A stretch of DNA of 64,000 nucleotides from Ignavibacteriae bacterium HGW-Ignavibacteriae-4 (GCA_002839765.1 PGYR01000002.1:1-64000); one strand, 5' to 3'; counted from the first letter of the stretch, positions 1-9,770 are shown. Numbers and translations: made by a program. Notes: a model not told the origin generated them from the letters alone.

Positions 1-1276
1 TCCCAGTAATAGTTGAATTACCAGCTCCTAAAGTACCTGTAGTAGCAATATCACCAGTAGCGTCAGCAACAGTAAATACTCCATCAACATCTAAACCACC
101 GTCTGCCGATAATAAACCAGTTACATCTAATGTTCCACCAACAGTAGTATTACCATTAGTTGGATCAACAGTAGTTGTACCAACTGTTAAGTTAGCTCCA
201 GTAATATCTAATCCAGCAGTTGCATCAACATTACCATTTAAAGTAACCTGACCAGCAGAAACAGTTAAGCCACCACCTAAAGTAGTAAGTCCATTACCAA
301 CAGTAAATGTCTTAGTACCTGTTACAGAAACATCACCGTTTAGAGTCGAAGTCCCACCTACGATTAAGTTACTTGTGGTTGGGTCAATAGAAGTAGTACC
401 TACTTGAAGTGCTGAGTTAGTTACTGTAGCCCCAAGAACTGTTAGAGAACCACCAACTGTCATATCACCACTTTTCTTGATGATAAATGCATCAGATCTA
501 TTATTCGAATCTATGCCATTACCGATTACAAAGGCTCTATCTGCATTATCTGGTGCAGCAGTGTTAGCTACTGAATAAGTAGTATTGTAACTACCGATAG
601 CAACTTCACCGTAAGACGGTGCAGTAGTTCCTTCACCAAATGCAACAGCACCTTTACCGCTAGCTTTATTATCTTTACCAGCAGCGAATGAGAAGTCACC
701 TAAGTTTGCTTCATTCCAACTTGGAGTGTTTACTTTACCAGTTCTGAACGCAGCTTTGCTATGGTCAAAGAAGAACTTAGTTTCTTCTACATTTGAAAGT
801 CTATTTAATTTAACTGAACCAAATACAAAATCGTTTGTTAGATTTGTTGTATCTGGGAAAGTAACACCTTCAGCAGAACTGAAACCATCATTCAAGATAT
901 TACCGTTACCAGTTGATGCTTGAGTAGTTATCATATCTAATAAATTGAATTGTGCTACTAAATTACCACTAACTTTAATGTCAACAATTACGTTAGGGTT
1001 GATAGCATTAGGTTGTATTCCACCCCAATCCGGATCACCTTCACCTACTACGAAAGAAACTACACCAGATGTGTTGGGTGTTAAAGTTTTTTCAAAATTG
1101 GGCTTTAATGGTAATGGAAATTTCTTAATTGGATTATTTGGATCTGTGTAGTCGTTTAATTCAACTTTGAAAGTTGCTCCTGTTGGATAGTTTAGACCAA
1201 TACGAACTGGTTCTAATGCGGTACCGCTAACATATAGCAGAAACACCGTTGATATTAATAGAATAATTTTTTTCAT
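1..1276 (-). CDS. Partial secreted fibre-like protein (C-terminus off left edge): signal peptide, YadA-like head motif, then repetitive stem
   Basis: Absent from the ORF track because no stop lies inside the window. Reverse strand from ATG at 1276 reads MKKIILLISTVFLLYVSGTALEPVRIGLNYPTG..., then LGDFSFAAGKDNKASGKGAVAFGEG (S-x-A-x-G...A-x-G head motif), then repeats such as LTVGTTTVDPTNGNTTVGGTLDVTG, open to position 1. Confidence 0.85.
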   Translation of the reverse strand, partial: MKKIILLISTVFLLYVSGTALEPVRIGLNYPTGATFKVELNDYTDPNNPIKKFPLPLKPNFEKTLTPNTSGVVSFVVGEGDPDWGGIQPNAINPNVIVDIKVSGNLVAQFNLLDMITTQASTGNGNILNDGFSSAEGVTFPDTTNLTNDFVFGSVKLNRLSNVEETKFFFDHSKAAFRTGKVNTPSWNEANLGDFSFAAGKDNKASGKGAVAFGEGTTAPSYGEVAIGSYNTTYSVANTAAPDNADRAFVIGNGIDSNNRSDAFIIKKSGDMTVGGSLTVLGATVTNSALQVGTTSIDPTTSNLIVGGTSTLNGDVSVTGTKTFTVGNGLTTLGGGLTVSAGQVTLNGNVDATAGLDITGANLTVGTTTVDPTNGNTTVGGTLDVTGLLSADGGLDVDGVFTVADATGDIATTGTLGAGNSTITG

Positions 1277-1513
1277 AGCACACCATATTAAAATTGATTT
1301 ATAAATTTTTTCAATTTAACTATATTCTTAGAAATATTCTAAGATTATAGAAATTTTATAAGTCCAATAATTATGCCAAATAAGGAGTTTTTATTAAAAT
1401 TAGCCTATATGCGAAACATTCGATACAAAAAATAGTATTTATAAAAGTGATAATAGACAGTCACAATAATATTTATTTTAATAATAATAATGATATTTTA
1501 TGAGAGGTAAGTA

Positions 1514-3034
1514 ATGAAAAAACAAATGGTCAGATCATCATTATTAATTGCTTTTGGTATGTTTGTTGGAGTTTTATTAATCTCCAATTTCTCTCCAAGT
1601 AGCATAGGTGATATATTCGCATCTACTAAAAAATTCGGTGCAGACAATCCCCCTGTAACACAATCTGATGCTATGAGGACACTGAATACCGCTTTTACTA
1701 GTGTATCGGAAGCAGTCCTACCTAGCGTAGTTAGTATTGAGGTGACATCTTCTAGAAAGATTACTCGTGGACAAGAGTTTTTTGAGTTTTTCCGACCTCG
1801 TGATAATGGCGGGGCAGAAGAGGAAAGCTTGGTTAAAGGGAATGGTTCAGGAGTTTTTATCTCTGCTGATGGTTATATAGTAACTAATAATCACGTAGTG
1901 GAAGATGCAAAAGAGATAAAAGTAACAACTTACGACAAACGTACATACAAAGCGACTTTAGTTGGGGCGGACCCTTTAACTGATCTTGCCGTTCTAAAAC
2001 TAGAAGGCGGTGGAGATTTCCCTGCTGCACATTTTGCTGATATAAGTTCTGTGAAAGTCGGCGAATGGGTAATGGCTGTGGGTAATCCACTAGGGCTAAC
2101 TTCAACCGTTACTACTGGTATAGTGAGTGCAATAGGTAGAGGACAACTAGGAATGAGCAAAAGTAGTTACTCGGTGGAATACTATATTCAAACCGATGCG
2201 GCTATTAATCCTGGTAACTCTGGTGGTGGATTGTTCGATATGAATGGCTCGCTAACAGGTATCAATACTGCAATAGCAACTAGTACTGGTAATTATATTG
2301 GATATGGTTTTGCTATTCCAGTAGATTTGGTCAAATCAGTTGTTGATGATCTAATAGATGACGGTGAAATTAACCGTGGATATATTGGTGTTAGCATTAA
2401 TAGTGTTCGTGACGAAGTCGAAGCAAAAGCTTTAGGTTTGGACGGTGTATATGGTGTAGTGGTAGGAAGTATTCTTAATGGAAGTGCGGCAGAAGATGCA
2501 GGTATTGAGGCAGGCGACGTGTTGCTAGAACTAGAGGGTGAAAAATTATTCTCTTCTGGAGAGCTACAAAGTAGAATAGCACAGAAAAGAGCAGGTGATA
2601 AAGTTAATGTTCTAATACTTAGAAATGGTAAGAAATTAACTAAGACTGTTAAGCTACGTGCTAGAGACGAAGATAATAAAGGGTTTGCTGATAATAGCAA
2701 GCAAGAAGCAGAAACTGGAGTAAGTAAAAACTCACCTGTTAATTTCGAGAAGTTAGGTTTCAAAATTGAAAAGCTAACCGACAAAATCAAAAAGGAATAT
2801 AGTACCGATCACGGTGTACTAATAACTGAGGTTAAGCGATTCAGTGCTGCGTCTGACAGGGGAATGTTTCCCAATGGAGTAATAGTAGAAGCGGACAGAA
2901 AAGATGTCAATACTACTAGAGATCTGAAAGACATAATTGACGATAAAAAACCTGGTGATGCTATGCTAATTAAGGTGAAGTATCCGGAAGTAACAAGAAT
3001 TATCGCAATTCAGATTCCAGAATCAGAAGGTTAG
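1514..3034 (+). CDS. degP: HtrA/DegP-family periplasmic serine protease (S1C) with PDZ domains
   Basis: Catalytic triad context TNNHVV / LTDLAVLKL / NPGNSGG; PDZ region GYIGVSI...GVVVGSILNGSAAEDAGIEAGDVLLELEG; N-terminal signal anchor. Confidence 0.95.
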   Translation: MKKQMVRSSLLIAFGMFVGVLLISNFSPSSIGDIFASTKKFGADNPPVTQSDAMRTLNTAFTSVSEAVLPSVVSIEVTSSRKITRGQEFFEFFRPRDNGGAEEESLVKGNGSGVFISADGYIVTNNHVVEDAKEIKVTTYDKRTYKATLVGADPLTDLAVLKLEGGGDFPAAHFADISSVKVGEWVMAVGNPLGLTSTVTTGIVSAIGRGQLGMSKSSYSVEYYIQTDAAINPGNSGGGLFDMNGSLTGINTAIATSTGNYIGYGFAIPVDLVKSVVDDLIDDGEINRGYIGVSINSVRDEVEAKALGLDGVYGVVVGSILNGSAAEDAGIEAGDVLLELEGEKLFSSGELQSRIAQKRAGDKVNVLILRNGKKLTKTVKLRARDEDNKGFADNSKQEAETGVSKNSPVNFEKLGFKIEKLTDKIKKEYSTDHGVLITEVKRFSAASDRGMFPNGVIVEADRKDVNTTRDLKDIIDDKKPGDAMLIKVKYPEVTRIIAIQIPESEG

Positions 3035-3062
3035 AATCGTAGAAGTAGATATTTAAAACTAG

Positions 3063-3098
3063 AATGCCATTCTCTTAAGTTGAGGATGGCATTTTTTA
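3063..3098 (+). terminator. Rho-independent terminator after degP
   Basis: Inverted repeat AATGCCAT (3063-3070) / ATGGCATT (3086-3093) followed by a T-run. Confidence 0.7.
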
Positions 3099-3150
3099 TT
3101 TTAAACCCGATTTTCTATATCCTTCTTTTTATCTCAAAGTCAGTGCTGGG

Positions 3151-3549
3151 TTAGAATCCCGTTGATTCTCGCTCTGCTGCTTCGTTTATTCTAAATAGGA
3201 AATTCCTTGCTATCATCTGAGCTCGAGCCATTGCTTCCTCGGCTCTCACACCTTCGAAAAGTTCATCTATCGTTTCGCCGAAAAGTCGTAGCCATTCCGC
3301 AAATTGTATTTCACTCATCTGAGTTTTTTTACTTAGAACTATGTGCTTTAGCATAGGGTTACCTCTGAATTGGTTCTCGCCGAATAGTATTCCTGCCCAG
3401 AAATTGTACATGTGGGGTAGGTGTGTATCCCAATCAATTGCAGCTATATCGTTGAATATAAACCCAAGTATTGGGCTTGCCTGTACTTTACCATAGAAAG
3501 TATCGACCATCAGTTTTATATCTTCTTTGTCTCTTATATCGTGTTTCAT
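3151..3549 (-). CDS. Group III truncated hemoglobin
   Basis: 132 aa; DIRDKEDIKLMVDTFYGKVQASPILGFIF...HLPHMYNFWAGILFG...GNPMLKHI pattern typical of group III truncated globins. Confidence 0.88.
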   Translation of the reverse strand: MKHDIRDKEDIKLMVDTFYGKVQASPILGFIFNDIAAIDWDTHLPHMYNFWAGILFGENQFRGNPMLKHIVLSKKTQMSEIQFAEWLRLFGETIDELFEGVRAEEAMARAQMIARNFLFRINEAAERESTGF

Positions 3550-3802
3550 TTTATTTTTTCATTGTAAAGGAAAGTATCGGAATTAAACATCGGACTATTT
3601 AGTCTTTTATTGTAGAGCTATTTAATTAAATTTAGTTTTTTAGAAAAGAATAAGGTTATTTTATATTAGTAACTGTACAGCTAATGGCTGGCAGTAAGGG
3701 CTTTGGAATTTTCGAATTACTATTTATCGACTTTAGCTTGCATACCAAGGCAAAAGAATGATTGGTATTGCACTCCTGTTAGAACAATAACATTCGACAA
3801 CT

Positions 3803-5152
3803 TTACCCAATCACGGGCAGCTTGAATCGCTTAGTTGGTGTTCGTTTGACTTCAGTTCGTAGCTCGGTCAGTTCACCGAATACACGGCTTTCTATCATAT
3901 TGTTGATTTGAATTTTGTGAGGTACTTGAGGTAAATCTGCAGGAGCTGGGAATATGACATTCACATAGTTCTCCGTCCATCCTCGCCACATACCGTTTTG
4001 TTCATTGTACATTTCTGGAATTACTACTCGCTCTGTTCCTACTTGAGATTCATCAAACTCTAATCGCTTTCTGTCTGATAAATCACGAAGTTGATGAGTT
4101 CTCTCTTTACGAACATCATGAGGAACAACTCCATCGAAGTTAATCGCTTTAGTGTTCTCACGTTCGGAGTAAGTAAATACGTGGAGATAAGAAATTGGCA
4201 ATCCATTAAGGAAATCATAAGTTTCTTGAGCTAATTCGTCCGTCTCACCTGGGAAACCGACTATAACGTCAACTCCTATACAGCAATGTGGCATTACTTC
4301 TTTTATACGTAATACCAAATCGTGATAATACGTTGCCTTGTAGCGGCGTTTCATCATTCGCAATAGCTCTTGCGAACCAGATTGTAGTGGTATATGGAAA
4401 TGCGGTACTATATTCTTCGAATTCGCAACTACTTCTAGTACTTCTTCCGTCAAAAGATTTGGCTCTATGGAAGATATACGAATACGCATATCACCTGATT
4501 CTTTGTCTATCAACTTCAGTGCGTCAACGAATTTCATTCCGTCATCAGTCTTATAATCACCGAGGTTTATACCTGATAACACTACTTCGCGGTAACCATC
4601 ATCTATTAATCCTTGCATCTCTTTCGCTATCTGGTCATAAGGCATACTACGGCTATGACCACGAGCAAGCGGGATAGTGCAGAATGAACAATGATAATCA
4701 CATCCATCTTGGATTTTCAGCACAGCGCGGGTACGACCTGTATTGTCTGAAACCGCTGATGTGTGGAATGGAGCATCATCTAAATCAGAGACAAATATCT
4801 CGGTTTTAGTATTCTTATTAAAATTTTCTATTAGGTTCGGAATTTCAAATTTATGCTTCGTACCTATAACAGCATCTACACCTTCTATCTTAGCCAGTTG
4901 TTCAGGTTGCAGTTGTGCATAGCATCCCAAAACACCCACGAAAGCGTTAGGCGAACGGCGAAGAGCACGGCGAACAATCTTCCTACAATCGGCATCTGCT
5001 CTATGAGTTACAGTGCATGTATTCACAAGCACTATATCAGATTTCTCTTCGAAATCAACTACATTATGCCCTAACTCCTCGAATTGTTTTGCTATACGAG
5101 AGATGTCGGCGAGATTGACTTTGCAGCCCAGATTATAAAAACTAATATTCAT
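3803..5152 (-). CDS. mtaB: tRNA (t6A37) methylthiotransferase MtaB (radical SAM)
   Basis: UPF0004 N-terminus YNLGCKVN...VNTCTVT; radical SAM CDYHCSFCTIPLARG; C-terminal TRAM-like region. Confidence 0.9.
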   Translation of the reverse strand: MNISFYNLGCKVNLADISRIAKQFEELGHNVVDFEEKSDIVLVNTCTVTHRADADCRKIVRRALRRSPNAFVGVLGCYAQLQPEQLAKIEGVDAVIGTKHKFEIPNLIENFNKNTKTEIFVSDLDDAPFHTSAVSDNTGRTRAVLKIQDGCDYHCSFCTIPLARGHSRSMPYDQIAKEMQGLIDDGYREVVLSGINLGDYKTDDGMKFVDALKLIDKESGDMRIRISSIEPNLLTEEVLEVVANSKNIVPHFHIPLQSGSQELLRMMKRRYKATYYHDLVLRIKEVMPHCCIGVDVIVGFPGETDELAQETYDFLNGLPISYLHVFTYSERENTKAINFDGVVPHDVRKERTHQLRDLSDRKRLEFDESQVGTERVVIPEMYNEQNGMWRGWTENYVNVIFPAPADLPQVPHKIQINNMIESRVFGELTELRTEVKRTPTKRFKLPVIG

Positions 5153-5285
5153 TACTTTGTACGATTTTAATTCATTGCATTCAAAAGAACTACCAAATTA
5201 CGAGATTATTTTGGAATAAGGAAAGAAAAAGGGATTTTGGATAGTAGAGACGTATCGTTAACGACTCCAAACATCTTGTAATCAT

Positions 5286-5335
5286 GTCATTGCGATGACA
5301 CTGAGCAAAGCGAAGTGGAGGTGGCAATCTCAGGA
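5286..5335. repeat. Dispersed intergenic repeat, GTCATTGCGA...GGCAATCTC type
   Basis: gtcattgcgatgacactgagcaaagcgaagtggaggtggcaatctcagg, resembling widespread short intergenic repeats. Confidence 0.55.
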
Positions 5336-5488
5336 TTATTTATTCTAACACAAATCCACAGGCATTAAAATAGTCCAAGAAGAATAAGAAGGTCATGCAA
5401 GTCCATCCTTGAGGAGGGATTTAGGGAGGTGTCAACTATATCTAAGTATTATTAATTACTTTGAATCCCCCAAACCTCTTATTCTCCC

Positions 5489-5526
5489 GTCACTCAGAGC
5501 GGAACGAAGTGGAGTGAAGAGTCTAG
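5489..5526. repeat. Dispersed intergenic repeat, GTCACTCAGAGC...GAAGAGTCCAGG family, copy 1
   Basis: gtcactcagagcggaacgaagtggagtgaagagtctagg; related copies at 53313-53350 and, inverted, 60993-61021. Confidence 0.65.
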
Positions 5527-5677
5527 GTTAAATACACTTGACTATAATTATATATAAATAAATACAAACCCTCATTACCTATTAAAACTTATATACTTAA
5601 CCGCTATTTCATCAAGTTTCACCCAAAAAAACTTTGTATTTTGTGAGACGTTTTTCGTGTTCATGTGTCTATATAGT

Positions 5678-6913
5678 ATGAAGAATTACATTTTTGCAAT
5701 AATATTTATTTCCTCTCTTAATCTATTCTCAATGGAATATGATTTAGATGTTATCACTTTGCCCTATGACTCGTTGAATATCGAGGACATAGTAGTCTCG
5801 AACTTCACTATACTAGCTCGGTCTGGCAATACTATATATAAGTCCACTGATGATGGTACAACTTGGAAAATAGCCTTCGATTCGGAGCTAAAAGTCAACC
5901 AACTTTATTCCAAAGACCCACATACTATATTATTAGTAGGTGAAAAAGGAATGGTCTATAGAACTATGGACTACGGAGAAACTTGGCTGGATGAGAGAGT
6001 GGAAGATAAGTATGATATAAATATGATAGCTGCTAAAGATTATACTAATTATTTTGCAGTATCAGGTCACCAATGGTTTTTTTATAAAGAAAGTCTTAAT
6101 TCAGATTGGCAAACTTTATATTATGAAAGCCCTGTCTATTTATCGACTCTTGCTTATGGTAATGGAAGATATTATTTTGGAGGTGGTAGCACTTCCCGTA
6201 ATTATGAATATCGTAATGAGCAGTATTATGAATTTTCTTTGAAAATATACACATTCTATGGAACTGGATTCGGTAGATTAGAGATTGGTCATGAATGGGG
6301 AGGAACCAATCATGTTCAAATACGTGAAGCAGATTCTTTAAGATTATTCAATAGTGATGATTCTCTATACTATTCCGTAACTGATTTTGGAGATTGCTAT
6401 GTAACATACGAAGATGATTTTCAATTTGGTTATGAAAAATATTACGATTTATACAAGCTTAAAAGTGATGTTGCCGTTGGATTATTAGATTATTCAGATA
6501 CTTTATATATTTTTTCAAGAAAAGGTAAATTAGAGATAATTCAGAAAAAGAATATTCCAGAAAATGGATTAATTAAGGATATTTTCGATTTGAATATTGA
6601 CCTAGTAAATCAACTTAATAATCCATACCGGAGGGTAATTTATATAGCTTCAAACAACTCTCGAATTTACAAGATGAGTATATATGAACCGATATCATCG
6701 ATACAAGTTGAGACAAACAATTTGATAAAGCAGTATAATGAGGTCCTTTGGATAGATGATGAGGTTGAACTCTTAGGAATCTATAATTATATTGGGCAAA
6801 AAGAATTATTGAATTATCAATCAGAAAACAGAATTATTCTGAAAAAAGGAATATATTTTATAAGTTATTTATTTAAAAACAACTTTTTGACATCTAAAAT
6901 ACTGGTGAACTAA
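5678..6913 (+). CDS. Secreted YCF48/BNR-like protein with T9SS-like C-terminus (paralog A)
   Basis: Signal MKNYIFAIIFISSLNLFS from ATG at 5678 (preferred over 5657); IYKSTDDGTTWK and YRTMDYGETW BNR-like repeats; C-terminus IYNYIGQ...LKKGIYFISY...KILVN. Confidence 0.75.
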   Translation: MKNYIFAIIFISSLNLFSMEYDLDVITLPYDSLNIEDIVVSNFTILARSGNTIYKSTDDGTTWKIAFDSELKVNQLYSKDPHTILLVGEKGMVYRTMDYGETWLDERVEDKYDINMIAAKDYTNYFAVSGHQWFFYKESLNSDWQTLYYESPVYLSTLAYGNGRYYFGGGSTSRNYEYRNEQYYEFSLKIYTFYGTGFGRLEIGHEWGGTNHVQIREADSLRLFNSDDSLYYSVTDFGDCYVTYEDDFQFGYEKYYDLYKLKSDVAVGLLDYSDTLYIFSRKGKLEIIQKKNIPENGLIKDIFDLNIDLVNQLNNPYRRVIYIASNNSRIYKMSIYEPISSIQVETNNLIKQYNEVLWIDDEVELLGIYNYIGQKELLNYQSENRIILKKGIYFISYLFKNNFLTSKILVN

Positions 6914-8140
6914 ATAAAAACTTTATTATTCATATTAGCATTCTCCTCTCTTAATCTATTCTCAATGGAATATGATTTAGATGTTATCACTTTGCCCTAT
7001 GATTCGCTGAATATCGAAGACATAGTTGTCTCGAACTTCACCATACTAGCTCGCTCTGGTAATACTATATACAAGTCCACAGATGATGGTACAACTTGGA
7101 AAATCGCATTCGAATCGGAGCTGAAAATCAACCAGCTATACTCCAAAGATCCACATACTATACTATTAGTCGGTGAAAAAGGAATGGTCTATAGAACTAT
7201 GGACTATGGAGAAACTTGGCTGGATGAGAGAGTGGAAACTGATAGCACATTAATCAAAGTAGCAGCTAGAAACTATCAAGACTATGTTGCCCTTGCAGAA
7301 ACTCGATGGTTATATCATAAGTTTAGTCCTGATAAGGATTGGCTTGCAGTCAATACAAGAGCGGCTGTATATCTTTCAACATTAATTGAATATCAAGATT
7401 CTTACTATTATGGTGGTGGTTTTCTAGAGAGTGACGAATCAAGGGGAAACGACCATATGTATAATTTCTCTCAACCAAGATATAAATACACCTTTGGAGA
7501 AATAATAACTTCTGACCCAATTAATAAGATTTTTAGTTCTAATAAAAGTGAACGAGACAATTACAGAACTGATTCTTTGAATTTATTAACTTCAAACAAT
7601 ATCCAATATATAACAGTAAAACATAATGATTATAGTGCAATTAGCTCTTACTACGCTTTAGTAATAAACCTAATTCCTTCTTTATCAATAAAAAGTAAAG
7701 TCACAGGAATTGAGAATATAAATGATACAGTTTACGCAATTGGTAGGAGCGGAGAAATAGTTGTTGCAAAAGAAAGTGACTTTGGAGTAAGTTACAAAAC
7801 TAAAATTGATACTAAACAACTTGGTTTCATTGTTAATAGTGTCGTTAGACCTTATAGAAAGGCACTTTACCTAGCTTCAAATAACTCTCGAATTTACAAG
7901 ATGAGTATATACGAGCCAGTGTCATCAATACAAGTAGAGACAAACAATTTGATAAAGCAATATAATGATGCGCTTTGGATAGATGATGAGGTTGAACTCT
8001 TAGGAATCTATAATTATATTGGGCAGAAGCAGAACATTAATCGAAGTTCAAATAACTATCTTGAGTTCAAGCATGGTATTTATTACTTATCATATAAGTA
8101 CAAAAATAAAATCTACAACCATAAAGTAATGGTAAACTAA
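6914..8140 (+). CDS. Secreted YCF48/BNR-like protein, tandem paralog B; ATG at 6965 but in-frame signal peptide begins at ATA 6914
   Basis: Near-identical to paralog A at both ends. Codons 6914-6964 read IKTLLFILAFSSLNLFS, directly after the TAA of paralog A and in the same frame. Confidence 0.7.
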   Translation: MKTLLFILAFSSLNLFSMEYDLDVITLPYDSLNIEDIVVSNFTILARSGNTIYKSTDDGTTWKIAFESELKINQLYSKDPHTILLVGEKGMVYRTMDYGETWLDERVETDSTLIKVAARNYQDYVALAETRWLYHKFSPDKDWLAVNTRAAVYLSTLIEYQDSYYYGGGFLESDESRGNDHMYNFSQPRYKYTFGEIITSDPINKIFSSNKSERDNYRTDSLNLLTSNNIQYITVKHNDYSAISSYYALVINLIPSLSIKSKVTGIENINDTVYAIGRSGEIVVAKESDFGVSYKTKIDTKQLGFIVNSVVRPYRKALYLASNNSRIYKMSIYEPVSSIQVETNNLIKQYNDALWIDDEVELLGIYNYIGQKQNINRSSNNYLEFKHGIYYLSYKYKNKIYNHKVMVN

Positions 8141-8141
8141 A

Positions 8142-9764
8142 ATGAAAATCAAACTTATTATTATACTTTTTATGTTTCCTGTATTAGTTCAGGCAGCGAG
8201 TGTATTGGACTCCATTGTGATAGAAGACATCAACACAGTTTGGACCGACGGAGATGGCTATTCTACCAGTAATATAAAGATGGGTGTAGGTGGTACTATT
8301 CGTGAGTATGACAATCAATATTTCTACAAAAATGGCCATACTGGTTATCATATAAATAAGTCCGATGGGAGTACATACAGAAAGACAACCATGAAATATG
8401 TCAAAGGTGATAAATACAATTGGAATAATAAAGGAAGTTGGGATATTTCAACTGAAGATTTAGATAAAATAATAATGGTTGATTTCAATATCGATAAATA
8501 CTTAAATTTTGAAATGACTTCTTTGAAAAATGGAAAAGTAGATTCAGTTTTTAGTTACACGAGTGCTAGAGATAACAATTTGTATAATATTCCAGCTGCA
8601 GATTTTAGAGTTTATAGTATTAATAAAAATCAGTTCCTATTGTACTACGACTATTTGATAAATGAAGGACCAAGTTTATCTCCTCGTATTGGTTCTGTTT
8701 TTGTTGATATAGAATCAAATTATGTCTTTAGAAGCCCACATGAGTTATTGTTACCGAATTTAAATGTGAATAGTAATAATAGCATTTTCTTAACTACTGA
8801 CCCTAATATTTACGAAGGATCTTATGAATATAAAGATGGTGCAGACACACATGATTTTTTTGAACTCAAAAACGATACATTTCAGCTAATAGCTAAATAC
8901 ACTGCTCCAGAAAATATGAAAAGTTGGTTCAAGGAAATACTCAGTGATTCTCTTTCGACAATCATTATTCGAGATTCGATTATGGTCTTTAACTTCCGTA
9001 ATAAAACCGTTCCAAAATCCTACTTCCTCGATGCTGAAGATAAGGTAATAGCGAAATATCACTTCGAAGATAAAAACATAATTGCTCTGATAATCAAGCA
9101 AGCTGATGGTGATAAGAGAGTTTTCGCATTCCATTATCCATCGTATAAAATACTAATTGACAAAATTGACAATGCACCATATCTGGGTGAGCTCTTGGGT
9201 GAGTTGAATGACGGCAACTTGCTGACAATTGGTGATGCGAGTACCCTATATAAGCACAAGTGGCAATACGACTTTAATGTAGCTCTAGCTGAGTTCGAGT
9301 ACAAACTCATAGATGATAATAAGATTGAATTCGGAGATTTATCAGAAGGTCCTATAAAGAGTTGGAGCTGGGACTTTGGCGATGGTGCTTCATCACAAGA
9401 GAGAAACCCCACTCACCAGTACGCAAGTAGCGGTAAATATTTTGTAATACTTACTGTCACTAATGAATATGGTAAAGTGCATCAAATTTCAAAAGAAGTA
9501 GAGGCTAAAGGTGTTTTGAAGTCGAATTTCGAGTTTACTGTCAACCAAGATGGGGGAGATAGAATAGTAGAGTGCACTAACCTTTCACCAGATAAAGCTG
9601 TGCGATATATATGGAATTTCGGTGATGGAACTTTCTCGAACGATAAGAATCCGATACACACATATAATTTTCCAGGGAAATACTATATTTCACTTACTGC
9701 ATTCGACAGTGATGGGAAATACAAAATATACCTGAAAGATGAGATAATAGAAGTAGTGAAGTGA
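8142..9764 (+). CDS. Secreted protein with two C-terminal PKD domains
   Basis: Signal MKIKLIIILFMFPVLVQA; PKD motifs IKSWSWDFGDGASSQERNPTHQY and VRYIWNFGDGTFSNDKNPIHTY. Confidence 0.85.
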   Translation: MKIKLIIILFMFPVLVQAASVLDSIVIEDINTVWTDGDGYSTSNIKMGVGGTIREYDNQYFYKNGHTGYHINKSDGSTYRKTTMKYVKGDKYNWNNKGSWDISTEDLDKIIMVDFNIDKYLNFEMTSLKNGKVDSVFSYTSARDNNLYNIPAADFRVYSINKNQFLLYYDYLINEGPSLSPRIGSVFVDIESNYVFRSPHELLLPNLNVNSNNSIFLTTDPNIYEGSYEYKDGADTHDFFELKNDTFQLIAKYTAPENMKSWFKEILSDSLSTIIIRDSIMVFNFRNKTVPKSYFLDAEDKVIAKYHFEDKNIIALIIKQADGDKRVFAFHYPSYKILIDKIDNAPYLGELLGELNDGNLLTIGDASTLYKHKWQYDFNVALAEFEYKLIDDNKIEFGDLSEGPIKSWSWDFGDGASSQERNPTHQYASSGKYFVILTVTNEYGKVHQISKEVEAKGVLKSNFEFTVNQDGGDRIVECTNLSPDKAVRYIWNFGDGTFSNDKNPIHTYNFPGKYYISLTAFDSDGKYKIYLKDEIIEVVK

Positions 9765-9770
9765 AACTCC

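Noticed and set aside
726-1151. Plus-strand ORFs 726-923 and 945-1151
   Set aside because: They are antisense to the continuous minus-strand CDS 1-1276, which has a signal peptide and recognisable repeats.
1884-2790. Antisense ORFs inside degP, and similar shadow ORFs within thrS, mtaB, the BNR protein, thiolase, POT and T9SS genes
   Set aside because: They are fully contained antisense to strongly supported genes, with no signal peptide, domain or plausible start.
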